Position numbers and translations under genes: made by a program
Notes under the pieces: generated by a model
Database searches by the model: none
Seen by the model: the letters and a program-made list of their open reading frames with translations, nothing else
What the model was told of the DNA's origin: nothing
Shown: piece by piece, positions 1 to 4,903 of the stretch
Position numbering within the stretch: the first letter of the stretch is position 1
How the letters are laid out: each line of letters starts with the position of its first letter
Assembly: GCA_002316215.1 (NCBI GenBank)
Contig: DCDB01000046.1
Span: 1 to 6,175 of the forward strand
Direction of reading: 5' to 3'
Source: Lachnospiraceae bacterium UBA1066
GTDB lineage: Bacteria > Bacillota > Clostridia > Lachnospirales > Lachnospiraceae
DNA: 6,175 nt

Positions 1-52
1 GTTTCATTTGAAACCGCCTGATCTTTAGTCCCGCCAGAATATTGAAACGCTC
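1..52 (-). other. Sequence downstream of cdd; possible lead into a next gene
   Basis: No terminator hairpin is visible after the cdd stop codon. An inverted repeat with 6-base arms (GTTTCA-TT-TGAAAC) spans 1-14. On the minus strand an ATG at 7-5 has AGGCGG 6 bases upstream (14-19), so another gene of the operon could begin here, but only its first two codons would be in view and it cannot be named. Confidence 0.3.
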
Positions 53-607
53 CTACTTTGAAAGATCCGCCCCCGAAAAGCCCAGCGGCATGATTTCCTT
101 CAGCTTGTAAACCTTGTAATCCGTCGTACTCTTCGCAAGTATGATCTCAAATGTTTCCGGGTCGCAGAATTCCATCATCACCTGCCTGCAGACTCCGCAT
201 GGCGGACAATAATCCGTGACGACTCCTTCGCGTCCGCCGACGATACAGATTGCCTTAAAATCGCGGACGCCTTCCGACACGGCTTTGAAAAAAGCCGTCC
301 GCTCCGCGCAGATCGTCGGGGTAAAGGAAGCATTTTCAATGTTGCAGCCGGTAAAAATCCGTCCGTCCGCGGAAAGCAGCGCTGCTCCCACATGGAAATG
401 GCTGTAAGGCACATAGGAAAATGAAAGCATGCCGAAAGCCTTCCGGATCATCTCTTCATGAGAGCTGCTCTCACTGCACCGCGCTGCTTCGTCGCCGCGG
501 GGACTGTCCCCACGATGCTGCATTGCTTCGTCACCACAGGGACTATCCCCATGATACTGTTCTGCCTCGGCACAGTCCGAACTGTCCCCACGATGCTGTT
601 CCGCCAT
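53..607 (-). CDS. cdd: Cytidine deaminase with repeat-built N-terminal extension
   Basis: Zinc-dependent hydrolytic deaminase turning cytidine and deoxycytidine into uridine and deoxyuridine, which feed the uridine phosphorylase upstream. The catalytic core (about residues 48-184) is complete: YVPYSHFHVGAAL (65-77), GCNIENAS (87-94) for ribose binding, CAERTA (100-105) with zinc ligand Cys100 and catalytic Glu102, and PPCGVCRQ (135-142) with zinc ligands Cys137 and Cys140. Bacterial homotetrameric Cdd proteins are about 130-140 aa; this one is 184. The extra 47 or so residues are three 13-residue repeats of the form A-x-Q-[HY]-[RH]-G-D-S-[SP]-x-x-x-E (2-14, 15-27, 28-40), then a Ser/Glu-rich linker. 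The long start is favoured: ATG 607 has GGAGG at 7 bases, placed in the deoC end, while Met53 (codon at 451-449) has only GAAGAG abutting it. Core function is secure; the effect of the extension is unknown, and it looks disordered. Confidence 0.93.
   Translation of the reverse strand: MAEQHRGDSSDCAEAEQYHGDSPCGDEAMQHRGDSPRGDEAARCSESSSHEEMIRKAFGMLSFSYVPYSHFHVGAALLSADGRIFTGCNIENASFTPTICAERTAFFKAVSEGVRDFKAICIVGGREGVVTDYCPPCGVCRQVMMEFCDPETFEIILAKSTTDYKVYKLKEIMPLGFSGADLSK
478..607 (-). repeat. 39-base tandem repeat, about 3.3 copies, inside the 5' end of cdd
   Basis: Units run 478-516, 517-555 and 556-594, with a partial unit at 595-607. The last 31 bases of each unit align without gaps: unit 1 versus 2 differ at 5 positions, all transitions, and unit 1 versus 3 at 8, counted by eye. 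The + strand core common to the units resembles GCTTCGTC-N6-GGGACTGTCCCCACGAT. The period is exactly 13 codons, so every copy stays in the cdd frame. The copies have diverged, and the left arm is most worn in the unit nearest the start codon, so this is not a very recent duplication. Confidence 0.88.
499..511. repeat. Perfect palindrome GGGGAC-T-GTCCCC (REP-like core)
   Basis: Six-base arms around a single central base (505) form a perfect inverted repeat. Related but imperfect copies lie one and two repeat periods away, at 538-550 (GGGACTATCCCC core) and 577-589 (right arm ACTGTCCCC kept, left arm decayed). Palindromes of this GGGGAC-N-GTCCCC type recur in many bacterial genomes as dispersed elements; calling these members of such a family is inference from the core alone. 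Confidence 0.6.
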
Positions 608-609
608 GT

Positions 610-1266
610 TTATGCCTCCGTCTGCTTTGCAAGCTTTACGATGCGGCTCGTTCCGAGGCGATCCGCGCCGAGGCGCAGGAATTCTTCCGCATCCTCAAGC
701 GACTTGATGCCGCCGGCTGCCTTAATTTTTACATTCTCGCCGACATGCTCTTTAAAAAGCTTCACATCTTCGAAGGTGGCTCCTCCTGTCGAAAAACCGG
801 TCGAGGTCTTGATATAATCCGCTCCGGCCGCCGTGACAGCCTCGCACATATGTATTTTTTCTTCTTCTGTAAGCTGGCATGCCTCGATAATAACCTTCAG
901 GATGTTTTTTCCGCAGGCCGCTTTGAGCGTCGCGATCTCAGCCTGTACATCTGCAAAGCGTCCGTCCTTCACCCATCCGAGGTTGATAACCATATCGATT
1001 TCAGAGGCTCCGTTTCCGATGGCATTCACCGCTTCAAAAACCTTCGCTGCCGTCGTCGTGTAACCGTTCGGGAAGCCGATGACGGTGCATACCGTCATTC
1101 TGTCCCCGACATATTCTTTTGCCTGTTTTACATAAGAGGCGGGAATACACACCGAGGCCGTCCGATACCTGATCGCATCATCACAAAGCTCACGGATATC
1201 TTCCCAGGTTGCTGTCGTCTTAAGTTCCGTGTGATCCACATGTCTTAAAATTTCACTGACATCCAT
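610..1266 (-). CDS. deoC: Deoxyribose-phosphate aldolase
   Basis: A class I (Schiff-base) aldolase that cleaves 2-deoxyribose-5-phosphate to acetaldehyde and glyceraldehyde-3-phosphate, the last step in using deoxynucleoside sugar as carbon source. At 218 aa it has the length of the short Gram-positive DeoC group (E. coli is about 259). Catalytic residues are visible: Lys153 in YIKTSTGFSTGGAT (151-164) forms the imine, Asp91 in EIDMVIN (89-95) matches E. coli Asp102, and Lys182 in KAAGGIK (182-188) matches E. coli Lys201. The N-terminal DHTELK (11-16) and VIGFPNG (62-68) stretches are also typical. GGAGGAGG 7 bases upstream fixes the start. The 3' end carries the ribosome binding site for cytidine deaminase, whose ATG lies 2 bases after the deoC stop. 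Its substrate arises from the products of the two phosphorylases after phosphopentomutase action; that enzyme is not in this window. Confidence 0.95.
   Translation of the reverse strand: MDVSEILRHVDHTELKTTATWEDIRELCDDAIRYRTASVCIPASYVKQAKEYVGDRMTVCTVIGFPNGYTTTAAKVFEAVNAIGNGASEIDMVINLGWVKDGRFADVQAEIATLKAACGKNILKVIIEACQLTEEEKIHMCEAVTAAGADYIKTSTGFSTGGATFEDVKLFKEHVGENVKIKAAGGIKSLEDAEEFLRLGADRLGTSRIVKLAKQTEA
615..619 (-). promoter_or_regulatory. Ribosome binding site of cdd (GGAGG, inside deoC)
   Basis: GGAGG lies within the last codons of deoC (ACG GAG GCA TAA), 7 bases before ATG 607. This site decides that cdd translation begins at 607 and so includes the repeat region, rather than at the internal Met codon 451-449. 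Confidence 0.85.
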
Positions 1267-1273
1267 CTTTAAT

Positions 1274-1281
1274 CCTCCTCC
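1274..1281 (-). promoter_or_regulatory. Ribosome binding site of deoC (GGAGGAGG)
   Basis: A doubled GGAGG in the 23-base deoD-deoC gap, with the nearer copy 7 bases before ATG 1266. It is one of the strongest sites in the window and is not buried in the upstream gene. Confidence 0.85.
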
Positions 1282-1289
1282 AAATAAGC

Positions 1290-2024
1290 TCAGATCTGCA
1301 TCTCCAATGCCAGCTCCATCATTTTTCCGAATCCCACCTGACGTTCTTCGGCGCTTAAGGATTCTCCTGTCAGGACGTTGTCAGAAATCGTAAACATCGC
1401 AAGGGCATTCTTGCCGCAGCGCGCAGCGTTCATATAAAGCGCCGCTGCTTCCATCTCAAGGCAGATAATTCCCATCTTCTGCCATTCCTTATAGGAATCC
1501 GGATCATCATTATAGAAAGCATCCTCTGAGAGAATATTTCCGACGACGGTCTTTGACCCGAGTCGTTCTGCAGTTTTCACCGCCTTATAAAGGAGTTCCC
1601 AGGAAGCAATCGGTGCAAAGGTTCCCTTCAGGTTATACATTTCCGCCCAGGCGGACGTCGTGCTTGCGCCTTCGGCAAGGACAATATCCATAACCTTCAC
1701 GTCTTCACGGATCGACCCTGCCGAACCGATGCGGATCAGATTATCGACATCGTAAAAATTGAAAAGTTCATAGGAATAAATACCGATGGAAGGCATACCC
1801 ATCCCTGTGCCCATAACGGAAATTTCCTTGCCTTTATACATGCCGGTAAAACCGAGGATATTGCGTACGGAAGTCACCTGCTTTGCATCGTTAAGATAAT
1901 TATCCGCAATATATTTCGCGCGCAGAGGATCTCCTGGCAGAAGCACTGTTTTTGCAAAGTCACCCTTCAGAGCCCCGATATGCGGTGTCGGCGTATTTCC
2001 TGATTTTTTCAAAATCTCACTCAT
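1290..2024 (-). CDS. deoD: Purine nucleoside phosphorylase, DeoD type
   Basis: A cytoplasmic enzyme that converts purine (deoxy)ribonucleosides and phosphate to free base and (deoxy)ribose-1-phosphate; the family is usually hexameric. It is 244 aa from this start, slightly longer than the usual 233-239. Motifs: TPHIGA near the N-terminus, PGDPLRAKYIA (30-40), VRNILGFTG (53-61), MGTGMGMPSIGIYSYELF (71-88), RIGSAG (98-103), LEMEAAAL (189-196) for ribose binding, and TISD with Asp215, matching the catalytic Asp204 of E. coli DeoD. AEERQ (226-230) follows, as in that enzyme. Two Met codons compete for the start. The one at 2030 is only 3 bases from the GGAGG, while 2024 has a 9-base gap and gives an ATGAGTGA overlap with udp, so 2024 is preferred. 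The choice changes only two residues. deoC follows after 23 bases. Confidence 0.93.
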   Translation of the reverse strand: MSEILKKSGNTPTPHIGALKGDFAKTVLLPGDPLRAKYIADNYLNDAKQVTSVRNILGFTGMYKGKEISVMGTGMGMPSIGIYSYELFNFYDVDNLIRIGSAGSIREDVKVMDIVLAEGASTTSAWAEMYNLKGTFAPIASWELLYKAVKTAERLGSKTVVGNILSEDAFYNDDPDSYKEWQKMGIICLEMEAAALYMNAARCGKNALAMFTISDNVLTGESLSAEERQVGFGKMMELALEMQI

Positions 2025-2796
2025 TTTCATCTTCCTCCATTAAATTTTTAATTGCCTTAACAGCGACGCGGATACCTGCATCCGTATCGTGGACGACCGG
2101 ATTATCATAGCCTTTTTTTGCACGTTCCTGGTTAGCCAGCACGACGAATACCGAACCGACGCGGACACGCAGAAAGCTGCCGGCGATAAAGAGTGCGGCG
2201 CTCTCCATTTCAGAAGCGAGACAGCCCATGCGGAGCCAGGCTTCCCACTTATTAGTAAGTTCGTAAGAAACCGGCATAATCTCGGGATTGTGCTGTCCGT
2301 AGAAAGCGTCCTTGCATTCTACGACGCCGACATGGCAGTGCTGATGAAGCTCTCTTCCTGCAAGCGCCAGTGCATTCACAATATTAAAATCTGCAACCGC
2401 CGGATACTCGATCGGTGCATATTCCTTACTGGTGCCTTCCATGCGGACAGCTCCCGAAGCAATAACCAGATCGCCGCTTTTTACATCCAGCTGCATGCCG
2501 CCGCAGGTGCCGATCCGGATAAAAGTCTTTGCCCCGCATTTCACAAGTTCCTCGAGAGCAATGGAGGCGGAAGGGCCTCCGATACCGGTGGATGTGACGG
2601 AAACTTTCTTTCCGTCCAGCGTTCCCGTGTAAGTCGTAAATTCGCGGTTGTCCGCGACTAATTCTGCATTTTCAAAATATTTAGCGATTTTCGCACAGCG
2701 TTTCGGGTCGCCGGGAAGTATAACGTATTCGCCCACTTCCCCCGGAGCCACCTGGATATGGTATTGTTTTCTGGGATCTGTTGAATAATTAATCAT
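2017..2796 (-). CDS. udp: Uridine phosphorylase
   Basis: A cytoplasmic enzyme that splits uridine and deoxyuridine with phosphate to uracil and (deoxy)ribose-1-phosphate; 259 aa, normal for the nucleoside phosphorylase I family. Visible motifs: PGDP (28-31) and R33 in the phosphate site, NREF with R51 (in this family a phosphate ligand given by the partner subunit), STGIGGPS (69-76), RIGTCGG (94-100), PAVADF (132-137, typical of uridine rather than purine enzymes) and SEMESAAL (195-202) for ribose binding. The base-recognition stretch reads CKDAFYGQHNPE (161-172). It has Lys162 and His169 where E. coli Udp uses a Gln-x-Arg pair, which fits the Gram-positive subfamily known from Streptococcus pyogenes. 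The start is supported by AAAGGAA about 10 bases upstream. The 3' end overlaps deoD by 8 bases. A purine substrate is unlikely given the PAVADF stretch and the separate DeoD next door. Confidence 0.92.
   Translation of the reverse strand: MINYSTDPRKQYHIQVAPGEVGEYVILPGDPKRCAKIAKYFENAELVADNREFTTYTGTLDGKKVSVTSTGIGGPSASIALEELVKCGAKTFIRIGTCGGMQLDVKSGDLVIASGAVRMEGTSKEYAPIEYPAVADFNIVNALALAGRELHQHCHVGVVECKDAFYGQHNPEIMPVSYELTNKWEAWLRMGCLASEMESAALFIAGSFLRVRVGSVFVVLANQERAKKGYDNPVVHDTDAGIRVAVKAIKNLMEEDENE
2034..2038 (-). promoter_or_regulatory. Ribosome binding site of deoD (GGAGG, inside udp)
   Basis: GGAGG is part of the udp codons ATG GAG GAA near its C-terminus. It lies 9 bases from ATG 2024 but only 3 from ATG 2030, which favours 2024 as the deoD start. 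Confidence 0.75.
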
Positions 2797-2868
2797 AATG
2801 TGCCGTTCCTTTCTGGTTTTGCATGCCTTCGTTTAAACTTTTCCCACACTTCTTTTGATATTTCCGTT
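2797..2868 (-). other. 72-base spacer between transporter and enzyme genes
   Basis: The only sizeable gap inside the operon. On the coding strand it is A- and purine-rich and holds the udp ribosome binding site. Short palindromes GTTTAAAC (2831-2838) and GCATGC (2821-2826) are present, but no GC-rich stem with a U-tract and no convincing -35/-10 pair was seen. Read-through from the transporter genes is therefore expected. Confidence 0.5.
2806..2812 (-). promoter_or_regulatory. Ribosome binding site of udp (AAAGGAA)
   Basis: A moderate AAAGGAA site about 10 bases before ATG 2796. It is weaker and a little farther from its start than the other sites in this operon. Confidence 0.6.
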
Positions 2869-3783
2869 TTACCTTGCACCCTTCTCATACGGCACGCCGC
2901 TGGCTTTAGGAGCTGCGCTTTTTCCGACGAAGAGAATCAGTATAATGATGGTCAGGACATACGGCAGCATGCTGAGGATTTCAGCCGGGACGGCAAAGCT
3001 TCCGCCGCCTAAGAGAACAGTAAGGGCCTGAGCCGCTCCGAAAAGCAGGCAGGCAAGATATCCGCCCTGCGGCGTCCATTTTCCGAAAATGACGGCCGCG
3101 ATTGCGATGAAGCCCTGGCCTGCGATAGCCGTCGGACTGAACTGCGTAACAATGGCGAGCGTCACCGCCGCGCCTCCGAAACCTGACAGAACACCGGAAA
3201 TAATGACGCAGATATAACGGACTTTGTATACGTTGATTCCGAGAGTATCCGCAGCTCCGGGGTGCTCGCCGACGGCACGGATATGGAGTCCCCAGGTCGT
3301 CTTGTAGAAAATGAACCACATGGCAACGGCAATGACAAGAGCAATAACCGTCGTCATATCGACATTTAAGTTACTCCAGATTCCAGGAAGGCCGGACGGG
3401 AAAAGCTTCGGGATCTTGTTCGTCACAGGCTGGGTCTGAGTCGCGCCTGCAAAAAGGCGGCGCGAAAGGAAAAGAGCAAGCCCGGGACCGATCAGGTTGA
3501 TGGCTATGCCGGAAACCGTCTGATCCGCTTTTCCGCTCACGGAAGCCGCCGCGTGCAGAAGCCCGAACAGTCCGCCTGCAATGCCTGCGCATAAAAAGCC
3601 GAGCCAGGCCGAACCGGAAAAATACCCGACAGCTGCGCCGACGAAGGCTCCGATGGTCATCATGCCTTCAATTCCGATATTGACGACACCGCAGCGTTCC
3701 GAAATAACCGAACCTTCGGCCGCAAGTGCAAGAGGCGTCGAATACATCAGCATAATTCCAAGAAAAAGAATGATATTAGACAT
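2869..3783 (-). CDS. Nucleoside ABC importer, permease 2 (NupC/YufQ-like)
   Basis: The second membrane permease of the importer, 304 aa, about the usual length for YufQ-type proteins. It shares the fold of permease 1 but is shorter and lacks that protein's N-terminal extension and large central loop. Marks are VVNIGIEGMM (33-42), matching the NIGAEG stretch of permease 1, and the coupling loop HIRAVGEHPGAADTLGINV (167-185). Hydrophobic segments lie at about 3-20, 31-55, 58-80, 92-110, 141-160, 188-215, 221-236, 239-260 and 267-287. The C-terminus is short and basic. Its ATG sits inside the end of permease 1 (ATGTCTAA overlap) with AAAGGAGG 8 bases upstream, so the two permeases are probably made in step. 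A 72-base spacer then separates the transport genes from the enzymes. Confidence 0.92.
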   Translation of the reverse strand: MSNIILFLGIMLMYSTPLALAAEGSVISERCGVVNIGIEGMMTIGAFVGAAVGYFSGSAWLGFLCAGIAGGLFGLLHAAASVSGKADQTVSGIAINLIGPGLALFLSRRLFAGATQTQPVTNKIPKLFPSGLPGIWSNLNVDMTTVIALVIAVAMWFIFYKTTWGLHIRAVGEHPGAADTLGINVYKVRYICVIISGVLSGFGGAAVTLAIVTQFSPTAIAGQGFIAIAAVIFGKWTPQGGYLACLLFGAAQALTVLLGGGSFAVPAEILSMLPYVLTIIILILFVGKSAAPKASGVPYEKGAR

Positions 3784-4903
3784 TTGCCGCTCCTCCTTTC
3801 TTTGTTGTTCCGATCTTATCGATTAATTTCGGAAGAATATAGGTCAGTGCGCAGAAGAAAACAATAACACCGATGATAATATTAATGATCTCTGTCGGAA
3901 CGCCCATCGTGAGCTGAAGCGTCGATCCGCCGTAAAGAAGTCCGCCGAAAAGAAGTCCGGCGAAAATGCAGCCGATCGGAGAGCTCATCGCAATGAAGGC
4001 AACTGACAGGCCGTTCAGCCCGTAGCCTTCAAAGTTCGAGAGGGAAGAAATAGCATGCGGCCACTGGCCCGTGATGTAAAACGCCGCGCCTATGCCGCAG
4101 AGCGCGCCCGAAATCAGCATGGCCTGGACGATCTGGCGGTTGACATTAATACCCGTAAACTTAGCGGCGTCTTTGTTGAAGCCGACGGCGCGAAGCTCGA
4201 AGCCCTTGCGTGTCTTAAAAAGCAGCCAGGAAATGAAAATCGCGGCAATGACGGCGACGATGAAGCCGACATTGACATCCGTCTTCAGGAAGGCACGGCC
4301 GAGAAGCGTCTTCATGAGCCCTTCCATTCCCGCTGTTCTTTTCCAGTTGTCAAGAATCGTCGTATAGCCGGATTCAGCGATTTTCTGGCTGCTGCTGCCT
4401 AAGCCTGCAAACTGCGGCCGTCCGACAATCCAGTTGGAAAAATAAAGAGCAATCCAGTTGAGCATAATGCTGGTGATAACTTCATTTATCCCGAACCTGG
4501 CTTTAAGTAAGCCTACGATTCCTCCGTAAAGAGCACCCGCCGCAGCGCCTGCCAGAATTATGAGCGGGATTTCAATGACAGCCGGAGCCTTGACAAGAAT
4601 GCCTGTCAGGACGGCGCCGATCGAACCCATGATGAACTGCCCTTCAGCGCCGATATTAAAAAGGCCTGTCTTGATGGCAAAAGCAACGCCTACGCCCGTA
4701 AAAATAATCGGCGTGCTCTTAATAAAGACATTCAGGATCTTCTTCGGGCTCCCGAGCATCCCGTAAAGCAGGGTGCCGATGGATTCAAACGGCGGATATC
4801 CGGCCGCCGCCATGATGATCATAGCTGTTATAAAGCCGAGGACGATCGCGATGACCGTCAGCATAATCGGTTTTTTAAAAAATGCTTTCGTTTTACTTTC
4901 CAT
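3776..4903 (-). CDS. Nucleoside ABC importer, permease 1 (NupB/YufP-like)
   Basis: An integral membrane permease of the branched-chain amino acid/sugar type (BPD_transp_2 family), 375 aa. It forms half of the translocation pore with the next gene product. Hydrophobic segments lie at about residues 13-35, 58-80, 88-104, 108-133, 141-160, 211-229, 257-280, 293-326 and 336-357. Family marks are FNIGAEGQF (82-90), INEVITSIMLNW (139-150) and the cytoplasmic coupling-loop stretch ELRAVGFNKDAAKFTGINV (236-254), which should contact the ATPase. The start at 4903 is chosen because a GGAGG lies 8 bases upstream (4912-4916) and the hydrophobic core begins soon after MESKTK. An upstream in-frame Met at 4987 would add 28 polar residues lying wholly within the ATPase gene and is unlikely. 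The gene overlaps the ATPase stop by 11 bases and the next permease by 8. Confidence 0.92.
   Translation of the reverse strand: MESKTKAFFKKPIMLTVIAIVLGFITAMIIMAAAGYPPFESIGTLLYGMLGSPKKILNVFIKSTPIIFTGVGVAFAIKTGLFNIGAEGQFIMGSIGAVLTGILVKAPAVIEIPLIILAGAAAGALYGGIVGLLKARFGINEVITSIMLNWIALYFSNWIVGRPQFAGLGSSSQKIAESGYTTILDNWKRTAGMEGLMKTLLGRAFLKTDVNVGFIVAVIAAIFISWLLFKTRKGFELRAVGFNKDAAKFTGINVNRQIVQAMLISGALCGIGAAFYITGQWPHAISSLSNFEGYGLNGLSVAFIAMSSPIGCIFAGLLFGGLLYGGSTLQLTMGVPTEIINIIIGVIVFFCALTYILPKLIDKIGTTKKGGAANV
3792..3799 (-). promoter_or_regulatory. Ribosome binding site of permease 2 (AAAGGAGG)
   Basis: A near-perfect anti-16S match inside the end of permease 1, where it encodes Lys-Gly-Gly, 8 bases before ATG 3783. 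It supports the start that overlaps the permease 1 stop. Confidence 0.85.

Noticed and set aside
478..607. The 39-base repeats as a CRISPR array
   Set aside because: There are no unique spacers between conserved repeats; the units abut one another, diverge, and are coding in frame.
568..607. RGDS tripeptide context as an integrin-binding adhesion motif
   Set aside because: The protein is a cytoplasmic enzyme without a signal peptide; Arg-Gly-Asp-Ser arises from translating the GTCCCC palindrome arm.
421..1248. Long + strand open frame (275 codons) opposite deoC and cdd
   Set aside because: It runs antisense to two genes with intact catalytic motifs, has no family-like sequence, and its Cys/His-rich repeats are just the reverse reading of the 39-base repeat. 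It has no good ribosome binding site.
2089..2661. + strand open frame (190 codons) opposite udp
   Set aside because: Antisense shadow of a fully conserved uridine phosphorylase; no recognisable domain.
2797..2868. Spacer before udp as a terminator, riboswitch or internal promoter
   Set aside because: Only short palindromes (GTTTAAAC, GCATGC) are present, with no GC-rich stem plus U-tract, no clear -35/-10 pair, and too little length for a known riboswitch fold.
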